Of a stretch of DNA of 64,000 nucleotides, positions 9,264 through 19,153 are shown in pieces. The stretch is taken from the NCBI RefSeq assembly GCF_022429625.1, contig NZ_CP092483.1, positions 1,922,001-1,986,000 on the forward strand. The letters are read 5' to 3'. Under the pieces are notes generated by a model, which saw only the letters and a program-made list of their open reading frames with translations, was not told the origin of the DNA and searched no databases. Each line of letters opens with the position of its first letter. The stretch's first letter is position 1. The stretch comes from Devosia lacusdianchii (GTDB taxonomy: Bacteria > Pseudomonadota > Alphaproteobacteria > Rhizobiales > Devosiaceae). Made by a program: the position numbers and the translations under genes.

Positions 9264-10511
9264 CTAAACTGGCTTGATCAGCGCATGCCGCTTTTTGCCG
9301 ACGGAGAGCTTGATCACGCCTTCGGGGAGCACATTGTCGGCATTCAGCGTCAGTTTGTCGTCTTCCACGAGTGCGTCGTTTATCCGTACCGCGCCCGATT
9401 GGACGTGTCGGCGGGCCTCGCCTTTCGATGCCGCAAGGCCGACATTGACCAAGGCTTCTAGAACACCCGTACCCGACAGACTGGCGCCGACGACGTGGAT
9501 CGTGGGCAGCGACAGGTCGATCGATCCCGCCTCAAACGTGGCACGAGCGGTTTCGGCGGCCTGCTCGGCCGCCGCACGGCCATGGACAATCGCCGTAACC
9601 TCGGTCGCCAGCACCTTCTTGGCCTCGTTGATCTCGTTGCCGCCCAGAGCGCCGAGCTTTTCGATCTCGCTCAGCGGCAGGCGGGTGAAGATCTTGAGGA
9701 ACTTGGTGACGTCGGCGTCTTCGGTATTGCGGAAATACTGCCAGAAATCATAGGGGCTGAAGAGGTCGCCATTGAGCCAGACGGCGCCGGAGGCAGACTT
9801 GCCCATCTTCTCGCCCGACGCCTTGGTCAGCAGCGGCGTGGTGAGGGCATAAAGCTGCTCGCCGCCCATGCGATGGTTGAGGTCCACACCGTTGATGATG
9901 TTGCCCCACTGGTCCGATCCGCCCATCTGCAACACGGTGCCGTAGCGCCGGTTGAGCTCGGTGAAGTCGTAGCCCTGCATGATCATGTAGTTGAATTCGA
10001 GGAAGCTCAGCGACTGCTCGCGATCGAGCCGCAGCTTGACCGAGTCGAAGCTCAGCATGCGGTTGACCGAGAAGTGCCGGCCGACATCGCGCAGGAACTC
10101 AACATAGTTGAGCTTCAGCAGCCAATCGGCGTTGTTGACCATCATGGCCGGGTTGGACCCGCCATAGTTGAGGATGTTGCCGTAGACGCGCTTGATGCTC
10201 TCGATGTTGGTCTCGATCTGCTCAACCGTCAGCAGCTTGCGCTGATCATCGCGGAACGATGGATCGCCCACCATGGAGGTGCCGCCGCCCATCAGGCTGA
10301 TCGCCTTGTGGCCGGTTTCCTGCAGCCAGTAGAGCATGGTGACGGTGATCAGGTTGCCGATATGGATCGAGGTGGCCGTGGCATCGTAGCCGACATAGCC
10401 TGATATCGGCCCCTTGAGGGCGAGGGCATCCAGGCCCTCTGGATCGGAAATCTGGTGGATGAAGCCGCGCTCGTCGAGAACGCGCAGGAAGTCGGATTTG
10501 AACTTGGTCAT
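9264..10511 (-). CDS. tyrS: Tyrosyl-tRNA synthetase
   Basis: 415 residues, class I synthetase that charges tRNA-Tyr. The Rossmann domain contains HIGN (HIGH motif, near residue 50) and the KMSKS loop reads KMGKS; the tyrosine pocket is recognisable in YDFTELNRR and GGSDQWGNI. The C-terminal part ([22 protein letters not shown]) is an S4 RNA-binding domain. Length is normal for the bacterial TyrRS short type. A type B palindrome pair occupies the upstream gap. Confidence 0.97.
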   Translation of the reverse strand: MTKFKSDFLRVLDERGFIHQISDPEGLDALALKGPISGYVGYDATATSIHIGNLITVTMLYWLQETGHKAISLMGGGTSMVGDPSFRDDQRKLLTVEQIETNIESIKRVYGNILNYGGSNPAMMVNNADWLLKLNYVEFLRDVGRHFSVNRMLSFDSVKLRLDREQSLSFLEFNYMIMQGYDFTELNRRYGTVLQMGGSDQWGNIINGVDLNHRMGGEQLYALTTPLLTKASGEKMGKSASGAVWLNGDLFSPYDFWQYFRNTEDADVTKFLKIFTRLPLSEIEKLGALGGNEINEAKKVLATEVTAIVHGRAAAEQAAETARATFEAGSIDLSLPTIHVVGASLSGTGVLEALVNVGLAASKGEARRHVQSGAVRINDALVEDDKLTLNADNVLPEGVIKLSVGKKRHALIKPV

Positions 10512-10534
10512 CTGAAAACCACTGAGGTTATGGA

Positions 10535-10611
10535 GACCTCATGGTGAGCTTGTCGAACCACGAGGTCGGTGCATGCGGGACCCCGTCCTTCGACAGGCTC
10601 AGGATGAGGTC
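10535..10611. repeat. Paired inverted palindromes, family B (copy 1)
   Basis: The left arm (10535-10567) begins GACCTCATGGTGAGC and ends ACCACGAGGTC. The right arm (10583-10611) is an inverted, diverged copy ending AGGATGAGGTC. A related single palindrome is at 57370-57402. It lies in the gap between the alpha/beta hydrolase and tyrS, both on the minus strand, so it may form an RNA hairpin ahead of tyrS. Confidence 0.7.
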
Positions 10612-10644
10612 CCTTCCAACAGATCGCAGTTTTCGCGCTGCTAG

Positions 10645-11307
10645 TTAGCGCCCGCCGCCGGCGGCGATCTCCTGCCGGCGACGGTCGAGATAGTCAGCGC
10701 AGCGGGTGGTCAATTCGTCGATCTTGCCTTCGTAGAAGTGGTTCGCACCTTCGACGATCTGCTGTTCGATGGTGATGCCCTTCTGAGTCTTGAGCTTGTC
10801 GACCAGCTTCTGCACGGAAGTCGGCGGCGCGACACGGTCCTTGTCGCCATGGATGATCAGGCCGGAAGACGGGCAGGGGGCGAGGAACGAGAAATCGTAG
10901 AGATTTTCCGGCGGCGACACCGAAATGAAGCCTTCAACTTCCGGGCGGCGCATTAGCAGCTGCATGCCGATCCAGGCGCCGAACGAGAAGCCGGCGATCC
11001 AGCAGCCGCGCGACTCGCGGTTGATGACCTGCAGCCAATCGAGCGCTGCGGCGGCGTCGGAAAGCTCGCCGATACCGTGGTCGAACATGCCCTGGCTGCG
11101 GCCGACGCCGCGCGAATTGAAACGCAACACGGCAAAGCCGCGCTCGGCGAACATGTAGAAGAGGTTGTAGACGATCTGATTATTCATCGTCCCGCCGAAC
11201 TGCGGATGGGGATGAAGCACGATCGCGATCGGCGCATTCGGCTCTCTACCCGGCTGGTACCGGCCTTCCAGACGGCCTTCCGGCCCGTTGAAAATCACTT
11301 CTGGCAT
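10645..11307 (-). CDS. Alpha/beta hydrolase (COG2945-like)
   Basis: 220 residues from the ATG at 11307 (MPEVIFNGPEG), preceded by GGAAGA; the frame is open further upstream but that sequence is basic and not family-like. The family sequence HPHPQFGGTMNNQ is near the start. The nucleophile elbow is GFSFG (Ser), a HGDKDRVAPP segment gives the acid and GANHFY the base. Proteins of this type are small cytoplasmic hydrolases of unknown substrate. It diverges from the suf operon. Confidence 0.88.
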   Translation of the reverse strand: MPEVIFNGPEGRLEGRYQPGREPNAPIAIVLHPHPQFGGTMNNQIVYNLFYMFAERGFAVLRFNSRGVGRSQGMFDHGIGELSDAAAALDWLQVINRESRGCWIAGFSFGAWIGMQLLMRRPEVEGFISVSPPENLYDFSFLAPCPSSGLIIHGDKDRVAPPTSVQKLVDKLKTQKGITIEQQIVEGANHFYEGKIDELTTRCADYLDRRRQEIAAGGGR

Positions 11308-11423
11308 GGTCTTGTTCTTCCGGCCGTTCGGCTCTGTTGGTGCGGTTCTGCGGGACCCCATGCGACGGCGTTGCGGCTTGACTATGGGCGTGCCGCTGCC
11401 TAAAACATGGGTCGCAAAATCTA

Positions 11424-11442
11424 GTTTAGAATTGTTCGAAAC
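11424..11442. promoter_or_regulatory. Irr-type iron control element upstream of suf operon
   Basis: GTTTAGAATTGTTCGAAAC is a near-perfect dyad (8-base arms, one mismatch, 3-base spacer). It differs at one position from the consensus I recall for Irr iron control elements, TTTAGAA-N3-TTCTAAA. It lies about 150 bases before the first suf gene. Rhizobial suf operons are known targets of iron regulators such as Irr and RirA, so iron-responsive control is likely. Confidence 0.55.
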
Positions 11443-11594
11443 TCGGTTTTCAGCCGCTCTGCGGCCAGCAAGAGCGCCCCTTGTAATGAAGTTGGGCGTC
11501 AAATTTCAAGAAGTGTTTGGAGTCGAGGGCGCTATGGCGCTCGGCCCTAGGCATGGATGGTATGACCGGCGCGCATGCGCCACCTGGGAAACCG

Positions 11595-12743
11595 ATGACG
11601 AGACCGGCGATCTATCTTGATCATAATGCCGCGTCCCCGCTTCTGCCGGAGGCGCGGTCGGCGCTCGTCGCCGCCCTCGATCTGGTCGGCAACCCATCGT
11701 CGGTTCACGCCCACGGCCGAGCCCTGCGCAACCTGCTCGACACCGCGCGGGGGCAGGTGGCTGCCCTAGCCGGCGCAGAACGCAAGCAGGTCGTGTTCAC
11801 CGGTTCCGCAACCGAGGCCATCACCCAGGCCGTCGTCGGCGGCGCCAAGGCCTTTGCGGCAAGCACCATCGTTATCAGCGCGGGCGAGCATGCGGCGGTC
11901 GCCAAGGCTGCCGAGGCGACGGGCTTGCCTGTCGTCACCATCGGGCTTCTGCGGGACGGCAGCATTGATCTCGATCAACTGGCAGAAGTCTTGCAGCATG
12001 CTGCCGGCAACCTGCTGGTCTGCCTGCATTGGGTGAACAACGAGACCGGGGTGGTGCAGAACATCGCCCGCATCAACGCCCTGGTCGGCCCGACGCCGCA
12101 TACGCTGTTCATCGATGCCGTGCAGGCTTTCGGCAAGCTGCCCCTCGATTTCGCCGCCTCGGCTCCCGATATGATGGCGGTGAGCGGTCACAAGATTGGT
12201 GCGCCGGCGGGCATTGGCGCGCTGCTGGTCAAGGCGCATGCCGACGTCGTTCGTCTTATTCCCGGCGGTGGCCAGGAGCAGGGGCGTCGTGGCGGCACTG
12301 AGGCGACGGCATTGATCGCAGCATTTGGTGCGGCGGCAGCTGCTATCGCGGGACGCTATGCGGCGGCCGGTGTACCAGCGCTGACCGCGCGGCTTGAGGC
12401 GGCTTTGCCGCCAGATGCCGTGGTGTTTGGTGGCGAGCGGCTGGGCAATGTGACGAATTTCGCGGTGCCCGGCATCAAGAATGCGACGGCGATGATGGGG
12501 TTGGACCTGCTGGGCCTGTCCGTCTCGTCGGGTTCGGCCTGTTCATCGGGCAAGGTCGGACCGAGCCATGTCCTGGCGGCAATGGGTATTGCCGACGCGC
12601 TGGCTGAATGCGCGCTGCGTGTCAGTTTAGGCTGGAATTCCACGACCGACGAGGTCGACGCGTTCGTCGCTGGTTACCGATCCATCCTTGAGCGTCATCG
12701 GGCGCGACAAGGCAGGCGGCCTGACCGCCAGCAACAGTTTTAG
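11595..12743 (+). CDS. Cysteine desulfurase, group I (first gene of suf operon)
   Basis: 382 residues from ATG 11595 (MTRPAIYLDHNAASP). PLP enzyme that takes sulfur from cysteine as persulfide for Fe-S assembly. It shows the group I (IscS/NifS) features: YLDHNA start, PLP lysine in SGHKIGAP, and the persulfide loop SSGSACSSGKVGPSHVL with the active Cys. It is shorter than IscS and has no C-terminal IscU-binding LxE extension that I can see; the end is basic and Gln-rich. Alphaproteobacterial suf operons often begin with such a second desulfurase in addition to SufS, which is present at 16976. Confidence 0.92.
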   Translation: MTRPAIYLDHNAASPLLPEARSALVAALDLVGNPSSVHAHGRALRNLLDTARGQVAALAGAERKQVVFTGSATEAITQAVVGGAKAFAASTIVISAGEHAAVAKAAEATGLPVVTIGLLRDGSIDLDQLAEVLQHAAGNLLVCLHWVNNETGVVQNIARINALVGPTPHTLFIDAVQAFGKLPLDFAASAPDMMAVSGHKIGAPAGIGALLVKAHADVVRLIPGGGQEQGRRGGTEATALIAAFGAAAAAIAGRYAAAGVPALTARLEAALPPDAVVFGGERLGNVTNFAVPGIKNATAMMGLDLLGLSVSSGSACSSGKVGPSHVLAAMGIADALAECALRVSLGWNSTTDEVDAFVAGYRSILERHRARQGRRPDRQQQF

Positions 12744-12793
12744 ACGGCTCGCGGCGACCTTGAATCGCCACCGGGCAATTAGGAGAAGCCACG

Positions 12794-14299
12794 ATGGCTG
12801 ACGATTACGCCGATATCCCGACGCTCAAGGAAAACATCGACCGCGCCACCGTTGACTCGGTGCGTTCGCTCGACGTGGACAAGTACAAGTACGGTTTCGA
12901 GACCGATATCGAATCCGACATGGCCCCTAAGGGCCTGAGCGAGGATACCGTCCGTTTCATCTCTGCCAAGAAGAACGAGCCGCAGTGGATGCTCGATTGG
13001 CGCCTGGACGCCTATAACCGCTTCCTGACCATGACCGAGCCGACCTGGGCCAAGGTGCATTATCCGCAGATCGATCTGCAGGACATGTACTATTACGCCG
13101 CGCCCAAGTCGTCGCCGGCGCCCAAGAGCCTCGACGAGGTCGATCCGGCGCTGATCGCCATGTACGACAAGCTCGGCGTGCCGCTGAAGGAACGCGAGAT
13201 CCTGGCCGGCGTCGAGCGCCCGAAAGTGGCCGTCGATGCGGTGATGGACTCCGTCTCCGTGGTCACCACGTTCCGCGAGGAACTGGCCAAGGTCGGCATC
13301 ATCTTCTGCTCGATCTCCGAAGCCATTCGCGAGCATTCCGAGCTGGTGCAGAAGTACCTGGCTTCGGTGGTCCCGGTCTCGGACAACTATTATGCCACGC
13401 TGAATTCGGCTGTCTTCACCGACGGCTCCTTCGTCTATATCCCCAAGGGCGTCCGCTGCCCGATGGAGCTGTCGACCTATTTCCGCATCAACGAGAAGAA
13501 GACCGGCCAGTTCGAGCGCACGCTGATCATCGCCGAAGCTGACTCGTATGTGAGCTACCTCGAAGGCTGCACGGCCCCAATGCGCGACGAGAACCAGTTG
13601 CACGCAGCGGTCGTCGAGCTCGTGGCTCTCGAAAACGCCGAGATCAAGTATTCCACCGTTCAGAACTGGTACCCCGGCGACAAGGACGGCAAGGGCGGCA
13701 TCTACAACTTCGTCACCAAGCGTGGCGATTGCCGTGGCGACAATTCCAAGATCTCCTGGACCCAGGTCGAAACCGGCTCGGCCATAACCTGGAAGTATCC
13801 GAGCTGCATCCTGCGCGGCGATGGTTCGCGCGGCGAGTTCTACTCGATCGCCATTTCCAACGGCCACCAGCAGGTGGATAGCGGCACCAAGATGCTGCAT
13901 CTGGGCAAGAACACGTCCAGCCGCATCATCGCCAAGGGTATCGCCGCCGGCTTCTCGGACAATACCTACCGCGGCCAGGTCTCGGCCCATGCTAAGGCCA
14001 AGAACGCCCGCAACTTCACCCAGTGTGACTCGCTGCTGATCGGCGACAAGTGCGGCGCCCATACCGTGCCCTATATCGAGAGCCGCAACGGCACGGCTGT
14101 CTTCGAGCACGAAGCCACCACGTCCAAGATTTCCGATGACCAGATGTTCTACTGCCAGCAGCGCGGCCTTTCCGAGGAAGACGCCGTGGCGTTGATCGTC
14201 AATGGCTTCGTCCGCGACGTGCTGCAGCATCTGCCGATGGAATTCATGGTCGAGACGCAGAAGCTCATTGCCATCAGCCTCGAAGGCAGCGTGGGATGA
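12794..14299 (+). CDS. sufB: Fe-S cluster assembly scaffold SufB
   Basis: 501 residues; ATG with GGAG upstream. SufB is the core of the SufBC2D complex in which nascent Fe-S clusters form. The sequence shows the SufB family blocks, including the Cys-containing [27 protein letters not shown] and the C-terminal [16 protein letters not shown] shared with SufD. Length is normal. Its stop overlaps the start of the cupin gene by four bases (ATGA), indicating translational coupling. Confidence 0.97.
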   Translation: MADDYADIPTLKENIDRATVDSVRSLDVDKYKYGFETDIESDMAPKGLSEDTVRFISAKKNEPQWMLDWRLDAYNRFLTMTEPTWAKVHYPQIDLQDMYYYAAPKSSPAPKSLDEVDPALIAMYDKLGVPLKEREILAGVERPKVAVDAVMDSVSVVTTFREELAKVGIIFCSISEAIREHSELVQKYLASVVPVSDNYYATLNSAVFTDGSFVYIPKGVRCPMELSTYFRINEKKTGQFERTLIIAEADSYVSYLEGCTAPMRDENQLHAAVVELVALENAEIKYSTVQNWYPGDKDGKGGIYNFVTKRGDCRGDNSKISWTQVETGSAITWKYPSCILRGDGSRGEFYSIAISNGHQQVDSGTKMLHLGKNTSSRIIAKGIAAGFSDNTYRGQVSAHAKAKNARNFTQCDSLLIGDKCGAHTVPYIESRNGTAVFEHEATTSKISDDQMFYCQQRGLSEEDAVALIVNGFVRDVLQHLPMEFMVETQKLIAISLEGSVG

Positions 14300-14805
14300 C
14301 CGAAGAGCTTTCGCCTGTGGTCCGCCTCTCCGAACTGCCGCTGGAGAGCTGGACGCAGGGCACGTTTTATGGATCGGACGATGCGGGCTATCTCGGCGAC
14401 CGTGCCGGGTTGAAGTCGCTGGGTTTCGGCTATTCGGAAGTCGCGCCGGGCAAGAGCAGCTGCCCATTCCACAACCATCACGTCGAGGACGAGATGTTCG
14501 TGGTGCTGGAAGGCGAGGGCACCTACCGCTTCGGCGATGCGCGCCATGCCTTCAAGGCGGGTGATGTGCTGGTCGCGCCGGCCGGCGGTCGGGACACCGC
14601 CCACCAGATCATCAACACCGGTGCCGTTACGCTGAAATACCTGGCGATCTCGAACAAATCGACCACCGAGGTCACCGAATATCCGGACTCCGGGAAGTTC
14701 GCGGTATCGAGCCGCGCCGGCGGCACCGAACCCAGCATGCGCCATATGGGGCGCCCGGGCCAACATCACATTGAAAATTACTGGGACGGCGAGCCGGGTG
14801 CCTGA
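14296..14805 (+). CDS. Cupin-domain protein inserted between sufB and sufC
   Basis: 169 residues, start overlapping the sufB stop. It is a single-domain cupin. Motif 1 is present as [17 protein letters not shown] (HxH and Glu ligands) and motif 2 as [21 protein letters not shown] (third His), so the metal site looks complete. The C-terminus is His- and Gly-containing ([15 protein letters not shown]). Such a gene is not part of the textbook suf operon. Coupling to sufB implies co-expression, perhaps in metal handling, but no function can be assigned from sequence. Confidence 0.85.
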   Translation: MTEELSPVVRLSELPLESWTQGTFYGSDDAGYLGDRAGLKSLGFGYSEVAPGKSSCPFHNHHVEDEMFVVLEGEGTYRFGDARHAFKAGDVLVAPAGGRDTAHQIINTGAVTLKYLAISNKSTTEVTEYPDSGKFAVSSRAGGTEPSMRHMGRPGQHHIENYWDGEPGA

Positions 14806-14846
14806 GGCGCCGCCGCTGTCTAAACCGAATGACTGGAGACTGAACG

Positions 14847-15608
<762 letters not shown>

Positions 15609-15611
15609 CCC

Positions 15612-16820
15612 ATGGCACTTCCCATCCCCGTTCGGCTCGGAGCAGCCGAGAATACCCTGATCGACCAGCTCAAGAGCGTGGGCGCCGACGCAACGGCCGA
15701 ACGCATCACCGTCGCCGGCCTGCCGACGCGCCGCGTCGAGAGCTATCACTATACCGACCTCAAGACCCTGTTGCGGGCCGTGCCGCCGCTGGCACAGGCC
15801 GCCAATGAAGCCAGCGCCCCGGCGCTGCGCGTCGCCGGCGCCTACCAGTTGATGATCGCCAATGGCGTCATCCAGGGCGCATCGACGGCCCCGGCCGGCG
15901 TCATCGTCGGTAAGGCCGAGGGCGGAGCGCTCTCGTCCCGCGACGACGTGCTGGTGCATCTCAACGGCGCCCTCGCCAAGGAAAGCCTGACGCTGACGCT
16001 CGAAAGCAGCGTCGATCCGGTGATCCAGATCGATCGGCGTACCGAGGGCGAGGCCGCCCACGTGGCGGATTCGCTGAAGATCTTCGTGGCCGATAACGCC
16101 TCGGCGGTCATCCTCGAAACCTTCTCGGGCTCCGATGTTGCCCATGTCGGCAACCACGCGACCTATATCGCGCTCGGCAAGAATGCCGTCGTGACCCACA
16201 TCACGGTCGACCTGTCGTCTCGCGCGACGAGCCACTTCGCGACCAACGAGTACCACGTCGGTGAGGGCGCCAAGCTGCGCACGCTGGTGATCAACGCCGG
16301 CGCCGGACTCAGCCGTACGCAGCTGTTCCCGCGCTATGAAGGCGCTGGCGCTCACGGCGATATCACTGGCCTCAATCTCGTATCGAACGGCCAGCACGCC
16401 GACATCACCATGGATGCGAGCCATGCCGTGCCGCAGACATCATCGCAGCCGCTGTTCAAGTCGATCGCCCGCGGGCGCGGCAAGTCGGTGGTACAGGGCC
16501 GGCTGGTCGTGGCGCGCGACGCGCAGAAGACCGATGCCAAATTCATGCATCAGGGCCTGATGCTGTCGGACGAGGCGGAAATCCTCAGCAAGCCGGAGCT
16601 GGAAATTTACGCCGACGACGTCGTCTGCGGCCACGGTTCGACTTGCGGCAAGCTCGACGAAGACAGCATGTTCTACCTGATGAGCCGCGGCATCGCCAAG
16701 GAAGAGGCCGAGACCATGCTGGTCCGCGGCTTCCTCGAAGAGCTCGTCGACCCGATCGAAGACGAAGCGCTGGCCGAGGCCCTGCGCGGGGTTATCGATG
16801 GGTGGCTGCTGGGGAAGTAG
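15612..16820 (+). CDS. sufD: Fe-S assembly protein SufD
   Basis: 402 residues, four bases after sufC. SufD pairs with SufB in SufBC2D and helps iron entry. The C-terminal core aligns with SufB by eye: QGRLVVARDAQKTDAKFMHQ, then DDVVCGHGSTCGKLDEDSMFYLMSRG with the conserved HGSTCG. The N-terminus is divergent, as usual in SufD. Followed by a palindromic element before sufS. Confidence 0.95.
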   Translation: MALPIPVRLGAAENTLIDQLKSVGADATAERITVAGLPTRRVESYHYTDLKTLLRAVPPLAQAANEASAPALRVAGAYQLMIANGVIQGASTAPAGVIVGKAEGGALSSRDDVLVHLNGALAKESLTLTLESSVDPVIQIDRRTEGEAAHVADSLKIFVADNASAVILETFSGSDVAHVGNHATYIALGKNAVVTHITVDLSSRATSHFATNEYHVGEGAKLRTLVINAGAGLSRTQLFPRYEGAGAHGDITGLNLVSNGQHADITMDASHAVPQTSSQPLFKSIARGRGKSVVQGRLVVARDAQKTDAKFMHQGLMLSDEAEILSKPELEIYADDVVCGHGSTCGKLDEDSMFYLMSRGIAKEEAETMLVRGFLEELVDPIEDEALAEALRGVIDGWLLGK

Positions 16821-16837
16821 GGCCGAGGCCTCTTAAA

Positions 16838-16961
16838 CCTCTCCCTTGGGGAGAGGTCGGCGCGCAGCGCCGGGTGAGGGGGCCTCTGTACGAGATCCAG
16901 TGTGGGGGAGGGCCCCCTCACCCGACCCAAGAGGGTCGACCTCTCCCCCGAAGGGAGAGGT
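16838..16961. repeat. Inverted palindromic element, family C, inside suf operon
   Basis: A roughly 124-base inverted structure between sufD and sufS. The outer arms are ACCTCTCCCTTGGGGAGAGG (16838 on) and a diverged inverted copy at 16939-16961. Inner arms near 16873 (GGTGAGGGGGCC) and 16911 (GGCCCCCTCACC) are also complementary. It ends about 15 bases before the sufS start and could fold into a large hairpin that lowers or tunes downstream expression. Confidence 0.75.
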
Positions 16962-16975
16962 CAGGAAGAGAAACA

Positions 16976-18196
16976 ATGACCTTCGACCTAGCCAAAGTCC
17001 GTGCCGATTTCCCGATCCTCTCCGAGGTTATCCATGGGAACAGGCTGGTCTATCTCGATAGCGGCGCATCGGCGCAGAAGCCGGTGCAGGTGCTGGACCG
17101 GATGGATTATGCTTTCCGGCACGAATACGCCAATGTGCACCGGGGCCTCCACACGCTCGCCAACCGCGCCACCGAAGCCTATGAGGGCGGCCGCCACGCC
17201 GCTCAGGCCTTCCTCAATGCGGCGCAGCCCGAGGAGATCATCTTCACCCGCTCGGCCACCGAAGCCATCAACCTGGTCGCGCAGTCCTTCGCCGGGCCGC
17301 GCATCGGGGAGGGCGACGAGATCGTGCTCTCCATCATGGAGCACCACTCCAACATCGTGCCCTGGCACTTCCATCGCGAGCGCAAGGGCGCGGTGATCAA
17401 ATGGGTCGATGTGCGCGATGATGGCAGCTTCGATCTCGACGCCTTTGCCGCTGCGCTGAGTGATCGCACCCGTATCGTTGCGGTTACGCATATGTCCAAC
17501 GTTTTGGGCACTGTGGCACCAATTAAGCAGATTATCGAGATCGCCCATGCCCGCGGCATTCCGGTGCTGATCGACGGCAGCCAAGGCGCGGTGCACACGA
17601 CAGTCGATGTGCAGGACCTCGACGCCGACTTCTACGTCATGACCGGCCACAAGCTCTACGGCCCCACCGGCATCGGCGTTCTCTATGGCAAATACGACCT
17701 GCTGGCCGAGATGCAGCCCTATCAGGGCGGCGGTGAGATGATCGACGTGGTGACCATGGACACCGTCACCTACAACGAGCCGCCGCATCGCTTCGAAGCC
17801 GGCACGCCGCCCATCGTCCAGGCCATCGGCCTTGGTGCGGCGCTCAAATACATCAACGAGCTTGGGCGCGACGCCATTGCCGAGCATGAGGCCGAGGTTG
17901 CAGCCTATGCCCATGAGCGGCTGAGCCGCATCAATTCGCTGCGCCTGATCGGCTCAGCGCCAGGCAAGGGCGGTATCTTCTCGTTCGAGATGGCCGGCGC
18001 CCACGCCCACGACATTGCCACCATTCTCGACCGCTACGGCATCGCCGTCCGCGCTGGCACGCATTGCGCCATGCCGCTGCTCAAACGTTTCGGTGTCACC
18101 TCTACCTGCCGCGCCTCGCTCGCCCTATATAACGGCAAAGACGATGTGGACGCGCTGGTGGACGGCATCGAACGCGCCCAGAAATTTTTCGCGTAA
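16976..18196 (+). CDS. sufS: Cysteine desulfurase SufS (group II)
   Basis: 406 residues from ATG 16976 (MTFDLAKVRADFP), preceded by AGGAAGAG; the open frame extends upstream through the palindromic element but that part is not protein-like. Group II desulfurase: PLP lysine in TGHKLYGPTG, and the active Cys in VRAGTHCAMPLL, followed by STCRASLALYN. It delivers persulfide sulfur to SufBCD, usually via SufE or SufU, neither of which is in the window. Confidence 0.96.
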   Translation: MTFDLAKVRADFPILSEVIHGNRLVYLDSGASAQKPVQVLDRMDYAFRHEYANVHRGLHTLANRATEAYEGGRHAAQAFLNAAQPEEIIFTRSATEAINLVAQSFAGPRIGEGDEIVLSIMEHHSNIVPWHFHRERKGAVIKWVDVRDDGSFDLDAFAAALSDRTRIVAVTHMSNVLGTVAPIKQIIEIAHARGIPVLIDGSQGAVHTTVDVQDLDADFYVMTGHKLYGPTGIGVLYGKYDLLAEMQPYQGGGEMIDVVTMDTVTYNEPPHRFEAGTPPIVQAIGLGAALKYINELGRDAIAEHEAEVAAYAHERLSRINSLRLIGSAPGKGGIFSFEMAGAHAHDIATILDRYGIAVRAGTHCAMPLLKRFGVTSTCRASLALYNGKDDVDALVDGIERAQKFFA

Positions 18197-18211
18197 GCGA
18201 GGACAGACTTT

Positions 18212-18607
18212 ATGACCGACGAACCCGAAATCGCGCCCGCGCCGACTATTCCGGAAAACCGCATCACGCCCAACGTGTCCGGCGAACTGCCGGAGGCAGA
18301 GGTCGAGCGCATCACCACCGATCTGATCGGCGCGCTCAAGACCGTCTATGACCCGGAAATCCCGGTCGATATCTATGAGCTGGGCCTGATCTACAAGGTC
18401 GACCTGGACGACGATCGCAACCTGGTCATCGACATGACGCTGACCGCGCCAGGCTGCCCGGTGGCCGGCGAAATGCCGGGCTGGGTGGAGAACGCCGCTC
18501 GCGGTGTCGAGGGTATTCAGGACGTGACCGTCAACATGGTGTTCGATCCTCCATGGGACGCGTCACGCATGAGCGAAGAGGCTCAAGTCGCGTTGAACTG
18601 GTGGTAA
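18212..18607 (+). CDS. sufT: DUF59/MIP18 family protein (SufT-like)
   Basis: 131 residues. An acidic, disordered N-terminus of about 35 residues is followed by a DUF59 domain with the hallmark VYDPEIPVDIYELGLIY and the Cys motif TAPGCPVAGEMP. SufT-like proteins act late in Fe-S cluster assembly or delivery to apoproteins. Position between sufS and sufA is the standard one in alphaproteobacteria. Confidence 0.93.
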   Translation: MTDEPEIAPAPTIPENRITPNVSGELPEAEVERITTDLIGALKTVYDPEIPVDIYELGLIYKVDLDDDRNLVIDMTLTAPGCPVAGEMPGWVENAARGVEGIQDVTVNMVFDPPWDASRMSEEAQVALNWW

Positions 18608-18658
18608 TCTGACGCGTTTTGTCCTATATATCGTGAAACGCCGATAGAAAGTTCGCCC

Positions 18659-19039
18659 ATGGCCTTCAAGATCATGTCCCTGACCGATGCTGCCGCCGAG
18701 CGCATCACCGAGATCATGGAAGATTCCGACAAGCCGGTGATCGGCCTGCGCGTCGGCATCAAGAATGCGGGCTGCGCCGGCGTGTCCTACACCATGGACT
18801 ACGTGTCCGAGCCCGTGAAGGGCGATGACCACATCACCGACAAGGGCGTCGACGTCTGGGTCGACCCCAAGGCGACCATGTACCTGCTCGGTACGGTGAT
18901 GGATTTCGAGACGGCCAAGATGAGCTCCGGCTTCACCTTCAAGAACCCGAACCAGACGGGCGCCTGCGGCTGCGGCGAAAGCATCACCCTCAAAGCCGCC
19001 GACCTCAAGGCCATCGCCGAGGCACGGGCCGGGGCCTAG
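18659..19039 (+). CDS. sufA: A-type Fe-S carrier SufA
   Basis: 126 residues, HesB/IscA family. The three conserved cysteines are present: one in NAGCAGVSY and two in GACGCGES. A-type carriers pass [4Fe-4S] clusters to targets. It is the last gene of the suf operon; a palindrome-like stretch (CCCGCTCTCGTGGG near 19065) follows before aroA. Confidence 0.95.
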   Translation: MAFKIMSLTDAAAERITEIMEDSDKPVIGLRVGIKNAGCAGVSYTMDYVSEPVKGDDHITDKGVDVWVDPKATMYLLGTVMDFETAKMSSGFTFKNPNQTGACGCGESITLKAADLKAIAEARAGA

Positions 19040-19153
19040 TTCCCTACACAAGTTTCAACCCATGATGTCCCGCTCTCGTGGGAATGACGCTGATGCGACA
19101 GGTGTCGAGCGGCGATTGCATCCCGCTCGCCGATGCCCTAACACCACGGCATC

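Noticed and set aside
12779..14467. Long minus-strand open frame opposite sufB
   Set aside because: Antisense shadow of sufB and the cupin gene, no recognisable protein features.
16643..16975. N-terminal extension of SufS
   Set aside because: It runs through the sufD 3' end and the palindromic element; the ATG at 16976 has a ribosome binding site and the family N-terminus.
19062..19090. Palindrome-like CCCGCTCTCGTGGG between sufA and aroA
   Set aside because: Only a single weak, short inverted repeat without T-run or second copy; not enough to call a terminator or a repeat family.
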